Part shown: in pieces, positions 15,844 to 25,050 of the stretch
Layout of the letters: every line of letters begins with the position of its first letter
How positions within the stretch are numbered: position 1 is the stretch's first letter
NCBI GenBank assembly: GCA_963731665.1
Contig: CAVSWP010000008.1
Location: 620,001-684,000, forward strand
Origin: Chersky-840 sp035604715
GTDB lineage: Bacteria; Actinomycetota; Acidimicrobiia; Acidimicrobiales; UBA8190
DNA length: 64,000 bases
Direction: 5' to 3'
Position numbers and translations under genes: made by a program
Notes under the pieces: model-generated
What the model was told of the DNA's origin: nothing
The model's database searches: none
Seen by the model: the letters and a program-made list of their open reading frames with translations, nothing else

Positions 15844-17127
15844 GTGCCGGAGGACGTGAACAGACCTCCTGACGAGGTGTCGCCGCCCCCGCCGCCACCC
15901 CCTTCAGGCGAGTCGACCACCCAGCCGGCCGATCCGGGCCTCGCTCCGCCGCCGCCGCCACCACCACCGCCGCCCCCTCCACCCGGCTACGGACAACCCC
16001 CACCCTGGGCGGCCCCGGGCCCACCGGGAGCTCGTCCGTCCCCGGGACACCTCCCCCCACCCTCGTACCCCTATCCGAGCGCAGCCGGGTACCCTCCGCC
16101 GGGCTACCCCCCCGGCGCCCCCTACCCACCCGGTGGTTCGTACTCCGGCGCCCCTCACCCCGGCGCCACCTACCCACCCGGTCCGGGCAGCCCGCCCCCT
16201 CCACCTCCGTGGACGGCACCACCGCATCCGGGACTCCCCGTCGCCGGGACGGCGGCGGGACCGCCGGCGGAGCCCAACGCCACCGAGGCGCCGGGCGGGC
16301 CAAACCCGGGGCGCCCAGCGCGCCCGCGTCGGATCGCCGTCGCCGTGGGACTAGTGGTCGTCATCCTCGTCGGCGTTGGGGTGGGGCTCATCGCCACGTC
16401 GGGGTCCAGCCCGAGCACCTCGATCTCCCCTGTCGCCCGGCGCCTGGCGCGCTCGGCCTTGGCTGCCACCATCCAGAGGGGCTCGTTCCACTACGTGTCG
16501 GAGTTCACCTCCCAGGGCCAGACGCAGCGGACCGTGGGCGACGCCGGTCCCTCGTCGGGCAAACAGGTAATCACGATCGGTACCGACACCTTCACGGTCC
16601 TCGTGATCGGTACCGCCTGTTACTTCCAGGGCAACGAGAGACAGATCGTGGAGCAACTGGGCTTGCCGATCGCGGTGGCCGCCGCTCACTCCGGCCAGTG
16701 GATCTCGCTGGCCCCCGGTGACGCCCCCTACGCATCGGTGTACGTGGCGGTCACGACCCGGTCGGCACTGGACACCAACGTGGTCTTCGCGCCGCACCAA
16801 CAGCTGGGGCCCTCGACACGGGCGGGATACCCGGTGCTGGGGATCACGGGACCGATGACCAACGAGACCGTGGAGGGACAGACACAACGGGCCCAGGGCA
16901 CGGCGGATCTCTACGTCACCACGTCGCGGCCCCATCTCCCCGTGCTGTACACCGAGAACGGCAAGATCGACAAGGTGGCCTCGAAACTGGCGATGACGTT
17001 CAGCAAGTGGGGCGAGGCCGTGTCGGTGAGTGCCCCCAGCGGGGCCGTGAGCTACGCCTCGCTGGAGACCGGTGCCGGCACCACCCCGACCACAGGGCCG
17101 CCCGTGCTGACCTCGGGCCCCGGCTGA
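15844..17127 (+). CDS. proline-rich membrane-anchored protein with extracytoplasmic domain
   Basis: 427 aa. Residues 1-155 are extremely Pro/Gly/Tyr-rich with PPPPPP runs and PGYPPGAPYPPG repeats, a cytoplasmic tail typical of actinobacterial membrane proteins. One helix (IAVAVGLVVVILVGVGVGLIA, about residues 162-182) follows. The outer part (185-427) holds a YVSEFTSQGQTQRTVGD...ITIGTDTFTVLVIG domain that looks like the LppX/LprG-type or sigma-regulatory-type beta-rich sensor fold; I cannot name it. TAGTGT (15832-15837) is 6 nt before the GTG (leaderless). Convergent with the ABC exporter. Confidence 0.7.
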   Translation: MPEDVNRPPDEVSPPPPPPPSGESTTQPADPGLAPPPPPPPPPPPPPGYGQPPPWAAPGPPGARPSPGHLPPPSYPYPSAAGYPPPGYPPGAPYPPGGSYSGAPHPGATYPPGPGSPPPPPPWTAPPHPGLPVAGTAAGPPAEPNATEAPGGPNPGRPARPRRIAVAVGLVVVILVGVGVGLIATSGSSPSTSISPVARRLARSALAATIQRGSFHYVSEFTSQGQTQRTVGDAGPSSGKQVITIGTDTFTVLVIGTACYFQGNERQIVEQLGLPIAVAAAHSGQWISLAPGDAPYASVYVAVTTRSALDTNVVFAPHQQLGPSTRAGYPVLGITGPMTNETVEGQTQRAQGTADLYVTTSRPHLPVLYTENGKIDKVASKLAMTFSKWGEAVSVSAPSGAVSYASLETGAGTTPTTGPPVLTSGPG

Positions 17128-17139
17128 ACCAACAGCCGG
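17120..17139. terminator. inverted repeat between convergent genes
   Basis: CCGGCTG-AACCAA-CAGCCGG is a perfect 7-bp stem with a 6-nt loop that includes the stop codon of the proline-rich protein gene and lies 7 nt from the stop of the convergent permease. No U-tract on either side; a bidirectional terminator or roadblock is likely. Confidence 0.5.
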
Positions 17140-17146
17140 CCGCCGT

Positions 17147-18007
17147 TCAGGTGCTGCGGCGGTAGCGCCACACCGCCAGCGGGGCGAAGACGACCAGCAA
17201 CCCGACACACCACGCCAGCGCCACCAGCACGTGCCCCGCCGTGCTGCCCGGGACGTGGGCGCTGCCCAGCATGAGGGAGCGCTGGGCGGTGATGACCACG
17301 CCGATGGGCTGGTTGTTGGCGAACCCCCGAAGCCAACCGGGCATGGACGCGACCTGCACGAACGCCGGTGAGGCGAAGATCAAGGGGAAAAGGATCGGGA
17401 ACGCCATGACCTGAGCCGTCTCGCTGTTGGACGCCACCAGCCCGATGACGGCGAAACCCCACAGCAGGGCGTAGGCGAAGAACAGGACGAGTGCGCACGC
17501 CGCGATGAAGCCGAGGGCGCCGTTGGGGAAGTCGAATCCCACCAAGGCTCCCACCCCGGTCATGAGCAGGAGCACGAACACGTTGCGCACGAGATCGGCG
17601 GTGGTCCGGCCGGCGAGAACGGCCGATCGGGCCATGGGCAACGCCCTGAACCGCTCGATGAGCCCTTTGTGCAGATCCTCGGACAGGCCCACGGCGGTGC
17701 CGATCCCCCCGAAACCCACGCTCTGGACGAAGATCCCCGCCATGAGAAAGTCGATGTAGCTGAGGTGCAGCCCAGGGTTGATGGCCCCGCCGAAGACGTA
17801 GCGGAACAACAGCACGAACATGATGGGCTGCAGCGTGGAGAAGAACAGCGACTCGGGAATGCGGGTGTAGGCGATCAGGTTCCTCTTGGTGATCGTCAGG
17901 GTGTCGGAGACGGCCCATCGCAGGCGCGCTCCCCCACCGGGCGTGGCAGGGTTGGTGGCGGGGGCGATCCCGGCCCCCGGTGTGATGACCGTGGTCGTGG
18001 TGCTCAC
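17147..18007 (-). CDS. ABC-2 type exporter permease (DrrB-like)
   Basis: 286-aa membrane protein with six predicted helices and an N-terminal cytoplasmic part ending in LRWAVSDTLTITKRNLIAYTRIPESLFFSTLQPIMFVLLF, the DrrB/ABC-2 motif. It pairs with the upstream DrrA-like ATPase: its GTG overlaps that gene's stop by 4 nt. Such pairs export lipophilic drugs or lipids. The cargo here is unknown. Confidence 0.87.
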   Translation of the reverse strand: MSTTTTVITPGAGIAPATNPATPGGGARLRWAVSDTLTITKRNLIAYTRIPESLFFSTLQPIMFVLLFRYVFGGAINPGLHLSYIDFLMAGIFVQSVGFGGIGTAVGLSEDLHKGLIERFRALPMARSAVLAGRTTADLVRNVFVLLLMTGVGALVGFDFPNGALGFIAACALVLFFAYALLWGFAVIGLVASNSETAQVMAFPILFPLIFASPAFVQVASMPGWLRGFANNQPIGVVITAQRSLMLGSAHVPGSTAGHVLVALAWCVGLLVVFAPLAVWRYRRST

Positions 18008-19041
18008 CGTGGACCTCCCTCGCTGGTGGCGCCGGCTTTCGCCGGAGCCCGCCGGCGGCGCCGATGGCCGTCGGTCGGCGTGTTCGTCGAATCGTCGTCG
18101 TCGGTTTCGGTCCGCTTCCCCGTGAGGGCCAGGAACACGTCGTCGAGGCTGGGCTCACGGATCTGGAACGTGGTGGGGACGATGGCGTGCTGGTCGAGCA
18201 GGCGCAGCACCTCCATGGCGACCCGGGGACCGTCGTCCACCGGCAGCTCGACCATGGCACCGACCACGGTCGGGGCCTTGGCGCCGACCGTCCCCAAGAT
18301 GCCGGCGGCCCGGCGCGCCAGCTCGGGGTCGGCGAGACCCACGTCGAGGACGGTGGCCCCGAGGTCAGCCTTCAGCTGGGTGGGGGTCCCTTCGGCGATG
18401 ACGCGCCCGTGGTCCACGACGGCGACATGGCGGGCCAGGGTGTCGGCCTCCTCGAGGTACTGCGTCGTAAGCAACACGCTCGTGCCCTCGTCGACGAGGC
18501 GGTCGATCATTCCCCACACGTCCACCCGGCTCTGCGGGTCCAGGCCCGTGGTGGGCTCGTCGAGGAACAGCACCCTCGGTCGGGCCACCAGGGCGGCGGC
18601 GACGTCGAGGCGACGGCGCATGCCGCCGGAGTACGTCTTGAGGGGTCGGTCTCCGGCGTCGGTCAGCCCGAATTCCTCGAGCAGCTCCACGGCTCGCGTC
18701 GCCACCGCCTCTCGTCCCATGTGGTTGAGGCGCCCGACCATGGTGAGGTTCTCGCGACCGGTGAGGTTCTCGTCGACCGCCGCGTACTGGCCCGCCAGCC
18801 CGATGAGGGTCCGGACCCGATCGGCCTGGGTTACCACGTCGTATCCGAGGACGAGACCGGTGCCCGCGTCCGGGGAGAGAATCGTGGTGAGGATGCGCAC
18901 TGCCGTGGTCTTGCCCGCGCCGTTCGGGCCGAGCAGGCCGAAGATGGTGCCTTCCTCGACGGCGAAGCTGACGCCGTCGAGGGCCCGTACCTCCCCCCCG
19001 AACGTCTTTCGCAGATCGTGCGCCTCGATGGCATTGGTCAT
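18004..19041 (-). CDS. ABC exporter ATPase, DrrA-like (daunorubicin-resistance family)
   Basis: 345-aa ATPase. Walker A GPNGAGKTT is near residue 40, the signature YSGGMRRRLDVAAALV near 140, Walker B VLFLDEPTTGLDP, and the DrrA-type C-terminal extension continues through REPSLDDVFLALTGKR. The C-terminus ends in a Lys/Arg and Asp-rich tail. ATG 19041 (MTNAIEAHDLRKTFGG) is the family start, with AGAGAGA 9 nt upstream; the frame runs 22 residues further upstream without support. Transport partner: the overlapping DrrB-like gene. Confidence 0.88.
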   Translation of the reverse strand: MTNAIEAHDLRKTFGGEVRALDGVSFAVEEGTIFGLLGPNGAGKTTAVRILTTILSPDAGTGLVLGYDVVTQADRVRTLIGLAGQYAAVDENLTGRENLTMVGRLNHMGREAVATRAVELLEEFGLTDAGDRPLKTYSGGMRRRLDVAAALVARPRVLFLDEPTTGLDPQSRVDVWGMIDRLVDEGTSVLLTTQYLEEADTLARHVAVVDHGRVIAEGTPTQLKADLGATVLDVGLADPELARRAAGILGTVGAKAPTVVGAMVELPVDDGPRVAMEVLRLLDQHAIVPTTFQIREPSLDDVFLALTGKRTETDDDDSTNTPTDGHRRRRRAPAKAGATSEGGPR

Positions 19042-19212
19042 GGGCAATGTCTCTCTTGGAGTCCGAGGGGAAGTCCGGCGCGTCGCACCGAGCGACTTCG
19101 ACTTCACCGCATCTGTGAGCCTCTGAGCTTACGGGTCCGTCGGCCCCTCCCCGACCGGGGCGGTCATGGCCGGCCGCCGGCCAGAGCGCTGTGGCGACCT
19201 CGGGCTTGCCCG

Positions 19213-20253
19213 TCAGAGTGCGACGACCACGGCGTCGGCCGCGCTGCGGCGGGCGGCGTCGAGGACCTCGAGCGTCGCCAGCGCGTCCCGGGGGTCGACC
19301 GGAGGTGGTTCGCCGTGGCGCAACGCTCTCACCACGCCCCGGTAGAAAGCGGGCCAGTTCCCCCGGAGGCTCGCCACCGTTTCCTCCTCGGCACCGCGCA
19401 CGAGCCGCCCCCAACGTTCGGGAGGCTCGTCGCCGAATCCCGCCTCGTCGGGCCGTCGACCGGCGCGCAGCGCGTCCTCCTGGCCGTCGAGGTGCGTCAC
19501 CGAGTACCCCGCCGCACTGCCCAGGACGCGCAGGCGAGGACCCGGAACGGCGGCCACCGCGCTCGCCCACAGGTGCGATTGCACCCCCGAGCGGTGGCGC
19601 AGGGCCACGAACACGTCGTCATCGGCGCCTCCCCGGCGGGCCGCCACCTCGCCATAGACATGGGAGACGGGCCCGAACAACGTGTGCGCCTGGTCGACGA
19701 GGTGCACGCCGAGGTCGAGCAGCACCCCTCCCCCGTCTTCGGCCGAGAGCTCTTCTCGCCATGCGCCCGGCGCACGCTGGGGCCTCCACCGCTCGAACCG
19801 CGACTCGTAGCGAACCACCTCTCCGAGCGCACCGTCTTCGAGGAGCCGGCTCAGCGTCAGGTGGTCGGAGTCCCAGCGACGGTTGTGGAAGACCGTCAGC
19901 ATCACCCCGGCGGCGGCGGCCCGCTCGACGACGGCGCGGGCCGGGGCGACGAGAGGCGCCAGCGGCTTTTCGACCACGACGGCCAGGCCCGCCTCCACGG
20001 CCGCGGTCGCCAGGGCGGCGTGGGTCCCAGTCGTGCTCGCCACCACGACGAGGTCGTGCTCGGCGGCGCGGGCCCACACCTCGTCGGCGCCCTCGACCAC
20101 CCGGGCGCGGGGGAAGTCGAGCCCGGCGCGTGCTCGGCGATCGGGGTCGGCGGTCACAATCGTGGTGAGCTCGAGCCCCGGCGTCGCCGCGATCAACGGG
20201 GCGTGGAACACCCGGCCCGAGAGGCCGTAGCCGAGCAGGACGACACGGATCAC
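19213..20253 (-). CDS. Gfo/Idh/MocA family oxidoreductase
   Basis: 346-aa NAD(P)-dependent sugar/inositol dehydrogenase family protein. The N-terminal Rossmann fold starts at VVLLGYGLSGRVFH; the conserved VVVEKPLAP holds the catalytic Lys; the C-terminal domain includes GGGVLLDLGVHLVDQAHTLFG, with the usual D and H of the active site. It ends the minus-strand sugar ABC operon (78 nt after the permease), so it probably oxidises or isomerises the imported sugar or cyclitol. Exact substrate unknown. Confidence 0.86.
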   Translation of the reverse strand: MIRVVLLGYGLSGRVFHAPLIAATPGLELTTIVTADPDRRARAGLDFPRARVVEGADEVWARAAEHDLVVVASTTGTHAALATAAVEAGLAVVVEKPLAPLVAPARAVVERAAAAGVMLTVFHNRRWDSDHLTLSRLLEDGALGEVVRYESRFERWRPQRAPGAWREELSAEDGGGVLLDLGVHLVDQAHTLFGPVSHVYGEVAARRGGADDDVFVALRHRSGVQSHLWASAVAAVPGPRLRVLGSAAGYSVTHLDGQEDALRAGRRPDEAGFGDEPPERWGRLVRGAEEETVASLRGNWPAFYRGVVRALRHGEPPPVDPRDALATLEVLDAARRSAADAVVVAL

Positions 20254-20331
20254 GGGGACCGGCCCGTTGTCACTACCGACGCCGGGCGCTTCGTCGCCGT
20301 CCGGCGCGGTCGCGTCGCAAGGAGGCGCCCG

Positions 20332-21696
20332 TCAGCGGCCGGCGGTGGTGCTTCGCCGCGACACGGCGTCGATGGTCACTGCCGCGATGAGCACGCCGCC
20401 AGTGACGATGAACTCCCACTGCACGGCCAACCCGAGGAGGTACATCCCGTTGTAGATGCCGCCGATCACGAGGCCGCCGAGCACGCCGTGGACAGCCCGG
20501 CCCCGGCCCCCGAACAGCGAGGTGCCACCGATGACCGCGGCGGCCACCGCGTACAGGACGAGCTGACCGCCGTTGACGTTGTTGGACATGCCGCCCAAGT
20601 ACGAGGCATAGAGGAGGCCGGCGATCCCGGCGGTGACCGCACACAGGACAAAGGCCCACGTGCGGATCATGGCCACGTTGATACCGGCCCGACGGGCCGC
20701 CTCGGGGTTGCCGCCGATGGCGTAGATATAGCGACCGTATCGGGTGCGCTGGAGCAGGAACGTCCACGCGCCGAGGACGCCGAGGACGATGAAGATCGCC
20801 CACGGGACCCCCTCGAGGGTGCCGATGGCGGCACGGTTGACGTTGCACACGAGCACGACGATCGCCCCGATGGCCGCCATGAAGACGATCTTGATCAACG
20901 TCAGGACGATCGGGGGGGCGACGAGCCCACTCCTCCGTCGGCGCGAGTCACGAAGGTAGAGGTTCGCGCTCAGTAGACCCACGATGACGACCATGGCGAT
21001 CCAGCCTACGAGCGGCGTGACATGGCCCCACATGAGATCGTAGAGCGCGTGCAGATTGGATGTCCGGCCGAGGAGGCTGGGATATCCGGAGAAGGGCCCG
21101 AAGGCGAGCACGATGAGCAGGACCCCGTTGAAGATGAGCAGCCCCGCCAGGGTCACGATGAAGGAGGGGAGTCGCAACCGGGTGACCAACGACCCCTGCG
21201 CGAAGCCGATGAGGGCACACGCCACAAGAGCCACGACGATGGCCGCCCACCACGGCCAGTTTGTCGTGACGGGCTGCACGAGTTGCACGGCGATGACGGC
21301 GCCAACGGGGCCGACGTAGCCGATCGACAGGTCGATCTCACCCAGCAGCAGGACGAAGATCTCGGCCATGGCCAGGACCATGAACACCGCGCTCTGCAGG
21401 AAGAGGTTCACGATGTTGCCGGCTGACAGGAAGACGTGATGCGGGCTGATCGCCTGGAAGACGATGACGATGGCCACCAATCCCAGGATGACCGGAAGCA
21501 TCCCGCTCTCCCCGCCCCTGATACGGAGGAACTGGGCGCGCACGTACTCCCGCATCGTCTGGGCAATGATCTCGGGCGGGACCAGGGGGGCGCCGCCTTC
21601 GGCGGCGGTCAGGTCGACGAGGGGCTCGACCGGTGTATCGACGTCGGGCACGGCGGGAGCTCCGGTGGGGCCGGGGTTGGAGTCAGCTGGTGCCAT
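20332..21696 (-). CDS. sugar ABC transporter permease (XylH/RbsC type)
   Basis: 454-aa permease. A cytoplasmic Pro/Asp-rich N-terminus of about 80 residues precedes some ten to twelve helices, with AEIFVLLLGEIDLSIGYVG, a hallmark of monosaccharide (BPD_transp_2) permeases, near residue 140, and YAIGGNPEAARRAGINV, the coupling segment, near residue 330. Length is greater than RbsC (about 320) and similar to XylH-type permeases. ATG 21696 is preferred (GGAG 10 nt upstream) over the TTG at 21705; it overlaps the ATPase gene by 14 nt. Confidence 0.86.
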   Translation of the reverse strand: MAPADSNPGPTGAPAVPDVDTPVEPLVDLTAAEGGAPLVPPEIIAQTMREYVRAQFLRIRGGESGMLPVILGLVAIVIVFQAISPHHVFLSAGNIVNLFLQSAVFMVLAMAEIFVLLLGEIDLSIGYVGPVGAVIAVQLVQPVTTNWPWWAAIVVALVACALIGFAQGSLVTRLRLPSFIVTLAGLLIFNGVLLIVLAFGPFSGYPSLLGRTSNLHALYDLMWGHVTPLVGWIAMVVIVGLLSANLYLRDSRRRRSGLVAPPIVLTLIKIVFMAAIGAIVVLVCNVNRAAIGTLEGVPWAIFIVLGVLGAWTFLLQRTRYGRYIYAIGGNPEAARRAGINVAMIRTWAFVLCAVTAGIAGLLYASYLGGMSNNVNGGQLVLYAVAAAVIGGTSLFGGRGRAVHGVLGGLVIGGIYNGMYLLGLAVQWEFIVTGGVLIAAVTIDAVSRRSTTAGR

Positions 21697-22489
21697 GTTC
21701 GACAACTCCGTTCCCGCCGGGGGTTCCCTGGGTTGTCACGCCCAGACCCCCCGTCGTCATGAACTCGACGATGCTCTGTCGATCGAACGCCGACGTGTTG
21801 TCCTCCACGACCATCCGGCCCAGGTACAGGACCGCCATCCGGTCGGCCACGGCGAAGAGGTCGTTGAGGTTGTGCGAGATCATCAGCACCGCCAGCCCGT
21901 GGTCCCGAAGGCGGCGAACCAGGTCGAGCACCATGGCAGTCTGGGTCACGCCCAGAGCGGCCGTGGGCTCGTCCATGATGACCAGCTTGGAATTCCACAT
22001 CACCGCTTTGGCGACGGCCACGGACTGGCGCTGGCCCCCCGACAGTGACCCCACCGGCTGGCGGATCGACCGCACCGTGGTCACCCGCAGGCCGGCGAGG
22101 GTCTCGGCCGCGGCGCGCTCCATGTCGTTCTCGTCGAGCAGGCGGTGACGAAGCCGTTCGCGTCCCAGGAACATGTTCTGGACGATGTCCAGGTTGTCGG
22201 CCAGGGCCAGGTCCTGGTAGACGGTCTCGATGCCCAGGGAGGCGGAGTCGTGGGCGCTGCGGATCCGGACCGGTCGCCCCTCCCAGTAGATCTGGCCCCG
22301 ATCCGGCTCATGGATCCCGGCGATGCACTTGATCAACACCGACTTGCCGGCGCCGTTGTCACCGCACAACGCGGTCACCGCTCCTGCGGGCACCTCGAGG
22401 TTCACGTCGGCCAGCGCCTGGACCGCGCCGAAGCTCTTGTAAAGGCCCCGCACCCTCAGGAGAGGGTCGCCCACGCTCGCCTCGGCCAC
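21683..22489 (-). CDS. sugar ABC transporter ATP-binding protein, single-domain
   Basis: 268-aa ATPase with Walker A CGDNGAGKS near residue 43, signature GSLSGGQRQSVAVAKAV, Walker B LVIMDEPTAALG and LMISHNL. RbsA/XylG proteins have two ATPase domains (about 500 aa); this one has a single domain, like FrcA, so it should act as a homodimer. It starts with GTG. It lies 106 nt downstream of the binding-protein gene, behind a strong hairpin. Confidence 0.87.
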   Translation of the reverse strand: MAEASVGDPLLRVRGLYKSFGAVQALADVNLEVPAGAVTALCGDNGAGKSVLIKCIAGIHEPDRGQIYWEGRPVRIRSAHDSASLGIETVYQDLALADNLDIVQNMFLGRERLRHRLLDENDMERAAAETLAGLRVTTVRSIRQPVGSLSGGQRQSVAVAKAVMWNSKLVIMDEPTAALGVTQTAMVLDLVRRLRDHGLAVLMISHNLNDLFAVADRMAVLYLGRMVVEDNTSAFDRQSIVEFMTTGGLGVTTQGTPGGNGVVEHGTS

Positions 22490-22535
22490 GTCGTCTCTTT
22501 CCGTCCAAAAAGAACTACGGCACGATCAGGTCGGA

Positions 22536-22575
22536 CGCGGGACCGCCGCCGCACGAGGCGGCGACGGTCCACGCG
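22536..22575 (-). terminator. intercistronic hairpin between binding protein and ATPase genes
   Basis: CCGCC/GGCGG (22546-22550 with 22557-22561) plus GGACCG/CGGTCC (22540-22545 with 22565-22570) make an 11-bp stem with a 3-nt bulge, extended by CGCG/CGCG. There is no U-tract. It probably stabilises the 5' (binding-protein) mRNA or reduces read-through, giving more binding protein than transporter, as is common in such operons. Confidence 0.5.
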
Positions 22576-22595
22576 TCACATCGAGAACCCCGAGG

Positions 22596-23852
22596 TTATG
22601 GGGTAATGCCTGCAGCAGTGCAGACGCTGTTGCTCACCGCCGTGCACAGCGCCGACGCCGAGATGAACTGGTCCTTGATGACCGTCGAGTTCATGTTGGA
22701 GGTGGTCACCCACTCCGGCGTGAGCAAGGACGCAGGCTGCGTCGACCCCGTCACGCCCTTCGGAGGCGTGGTGGTCGAGTTCACCAGGCTGCTGGGCGGG
22801 GTCTTGCCTGCCCGCAGGATCGTCGCCAGGGAGACGGCGTCCTGTGCCTCTTCGTAGATCGGCTTGTACACCGATCCGCACTGGTAGCCCTGGAGGATCC
22901 ACTCCATGCCCTGCAGGGTGGCGTCCTGCCCCGTGGTGGGGATCTTCTTGGGTCCGACGCCCTTGGCCTTCAGGTCGCCGATCACGGCGTTGGCCAGGCC
23001 GTCATTGGCCTCGACCGTGGCGTTGATCGTCGGGTGAGCGGTGAACTGCTGCGTGAAGATGGTCGCGCCTGTGGCGTTCACCCATCCGGGGGTGATCTGG
23101 TCGCCCACCAAGGTGTAGCCCTTGCTGTTGGTCAGGCCCGCCGTCAACGGGGTGGTCTGGGAGTTCCAGATCACCGAGTTGTAGCCCTGGGCGAACGACA
23201 CCGCGTTCGGGTCGGTGTCCTCACCGCCGTCGAGCTCGAAGACCTTGGGGTTAGTGATGCCCCACGAGGAGACGCATGTCTCGAAGCCCTGGCCGATGAG
23301 CTGGCCCACCTTGAAGTTGTTGAAGCTCACGTAATAGGTGTTGGTGCCCGTGAAGGTGGCTCGGTCGTAGCTGATGACGGCGACACCGTGCGACGACGCA
23401 TACGACTGGACCTCGGCCCCGACGGTGCTGTCGATCGGGTCGAAAACCAGGACCTTGGCGCCCTCGGTGATGTCAGCCTGGGCATCGGCGAGCTCGGTGG
23501 CGTCGACCCCCAGAGCGTTGTCGATCTTGAAGTCCGAGGAGGAGTACCCCGCCATCTGGAATGCCTTGGTCAGGTAGGGGGCGTCGAAGTCGACATATCG
23601 AGTCGACGACGTCTCGTCAGGCAGAATCACGCCCACCAGGCCGGTTCCCGCCGCCGCCAGCGGCTTCAACTTCGCCATCTCGGTGAAGTTGACGTTGAAC
23701 GACGTCACACTCAGGTCGGACGGCACGGTGGCCGAGGGTGCCTTCGTCGTCGTGGTCGACGCCTTGGGGGTGCTGCTACACGCCGTGAACACCAGGCCCA
23801 CGACAACGGCCAGGGAGATCCCCGCCAGCCGACTCAACCCACGGATTCGCAT
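22596..23852 (-). CDS. sugar-binding lipoprotein of an ABC importer (XylF-like)
   Basis: 418-aa periplasmic-binding-protein family lipoprotein. The signal peptide SLAVVVGLVFTACSS has a lipobox (FTAC) with lipidated Cys near residue 25. The mature part starts after a Ser/Thr linker (about 26-50); two lobes include GLVGVILPDETSSTRYVDFDAPYL, KVLVFDPIDSTVGAEV, AVISYDRATFTG, VEANDGLANAVIGDL and TGQDATLQGMEWILQGYQ, matching xylose/multi-sugar type binding proteins. AGGAG is 9 nt before the ATG. First gene of the importer operon (binding protein - ATPase - permease - dehydrogenase). Confidence 0.86.
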   Translation of the reverse strand: MRIRGLSRLAGISLAVVVGLVFTACSSTPKASTTTTKAPSATVPSDLSVTSFNVNFTEMAKLKPLAAAGTGLVGVILPDETSSTRYVDFDAPYLTKAFQMAGYSSSDFKIDNALGVDATELADAQADITEGAKVLVFDPIDSTVGAEVQSYASSHGVAVISYDRATFTGTNTYYVSFNNFKVGQLIGQGFETCVSSWGITNPKVFELDGGEDTDPNAVSFAQGYNSVIWNSQTTPLTAGLTNSKGYTLVGDQITPGWVNATGATIFTQQFTAHPTINATVEANDGLANAVIGDLKAKGVGPKKIPTTGQDATLQGMEWILQGYQCGSVYKPIYEEAQDAVSLATILRAGKTPPSSLVNSTTTPPKGVTGSTQPASLLTPEWVTTSNMNSTVIKDQFISASALCTAVSNSVCTAAGITP

Positions 23853-23939
23853 TTTTCGCTCTCCTGCTTTCTATTCGAGTTCTCTCGATGACCCGCTCAC
23901 GTTGCAAGCATGTTCAGAGAGGCGAGACCACAACAGGGC

Positions 23940-23984
23940 CAAACGTCCCTGACAGCCGAACGTCTGATGTCGCCTCGAACGTCT
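23940..23984 (-). promoter_or_regulatory. direct repeats upstream of the sugar operon (possible operator)
   Basis: CGAACGTCT occurs exactly at 23957-23965 and 23976-23984 (19-nt spacing), with a weaker copy CAAACGTCC at 23940-23948 (17 nt away). They lie about 90-130 nt upstream of the binding-protein start. TTGCAA palindromes at 23902-23907 and 24041-24046 are each followed by TGTTCAG. No ORF of note lies in 23853-24055. Regulator binding is a guess. Confidence 0.4.
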
Positions 23985-24055
23985 ACATGCCTCCGATCGA
24001 CAACTGCGTGAGCAACATAGCCCCCCATTTCGTCACGCGCTTGCAATATTCTTGT

Positions 24056-24880
24056 TCAGTTGATCACAAGCGAGGCGCGAACGGGGAGATGGTCGGACCC
24101 GGCCATGGGTAGCACCTCGCCGGCATCGACCGTGGCGGGCCCCCTCACGAGGATGTGATCGGGTTGCGCCAGCGGCCGCGACGCCCACGTGGGCCAAGTG
24201 CGACCGCGCACCGCCCTCGACCACCCGGGGAACATGACCATGAGGGGCGGCCCCCACAAGTTCATGTCGCCGGCCAGCACGCAGGGAACCGGGGTGAGGG
24301 CGTGGATGGCCCGGCGTAGGGCCACGATGTGCCGGGGCGACCCTTGGCTCAGGTGGGCGAGGTGGGTACCCACCATGCGGACGGCAGCGGAAGCGCCGTC
24401 GAGGTCGATGTCGATGACGATCGCTCCCCGGCGAGCCGGGTCGGTGGGCAGTTTGCCCAGGTCGATGGTGTGCGAGGCCGTGACGGCCAAGCGTGACAGC
24501 ACGGCGATCGACCACGTTCCCCGTTCGACGGGTGCGAGCCGGGCCCGCGCCCGGGCCCGCTGTTGGTTCGATGTCGAGCGCCGGCGGTCGATGCGCAGTC
24601 CGTGAACCCGATGGGCCCACAGGCGTGGGCCCCACCGGTCGTGAGGGTGAATGGGGGGCGGCGACATACGGCCCCGGGCGAAGGGCAGCTCCACGGCTCG
24701 GTACCCCAAGCGACGGGCCACGTCCTGCGCCAGGGATACCCCGTGGTCGGGGGACCAGGACTCCTGGAGCATCAGGACGTCGGCGTCGATGCGCCGGCAG
24801 GCGTCCACGACGTCGAAGCGGCGGCCCCAGCCGTCCACGCCGCCGTGCAGGTTGTAGCTGGCGACGACGACCCGTGGCAT
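24056..24880 (-). CDS. endonuclease/exonuclease/phosphatase (EEP) family protein
   Basis: 274-aa hydrolase of the DNase I-like fold. Motifs in order: VVASYNLHGG (Asn), VLMLQESW (metal Glu), VGTHLAHLS (catalytic His), LAGDMNLWG (Asp, Asn) and AGSDHLPVRASL (terminal Asp-His). All catalytic residues are present. Substrate could be DNA or a phospholipid/phosphoinositide-like molecule. No signal peptide, so cytosolic. TAGCCT lies 9 nt before the ATG. Confidence 0.86.
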   Translation of the reverse strand: MPRVVVASYNLHGGVDGWGRRFDVVDACRRIDADVLMLQESWSPDHGVSLAQDVARRLGYRAVELPFARGRMSPPPIHPHDRWGPRLWAHRVHGLRIDRRRSTSNQQRARARARLAPVERGTWSIAVLSRLAVTASHTIDLGKLPTDPARRGAIVIDIDLDGASAAVRMVGTHLAHLSQGSPRHIVALRRAIHALTPVPCVLAGDMNLWGPPLMVMFPGWSRAVRGRTWPTWASRPLAQPDHILVRGPATVDAGEVLPMAGSDHLPVRASLVIN

Positions 24881-25050
24881 TGGTCGGGCAGGCTACCGAC
24901 CGGTCCGTGCCCCGAGGGCGACCGGCCGGCCACGACGGCCTGTCCTGGCAGGCTGCGGTCACCGCTGCGTGCGGTCGGGGCGGAACGGCCGTGCCCCGCC
25001 GGGGCGGTCCTTGGGCACGCTGCGTGACATAGCTCAACCTTGTTGGGGGT

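Noticed and set aside
18064..20976. 970-codon open frame on the plus strand
   Set aside because: It lies antisense to the DrrA-like, Gfo/Idh and permease genes; the translation is His/Arg/Gly/Asp-rich without motifs, as expected for high-GC antisense frames.
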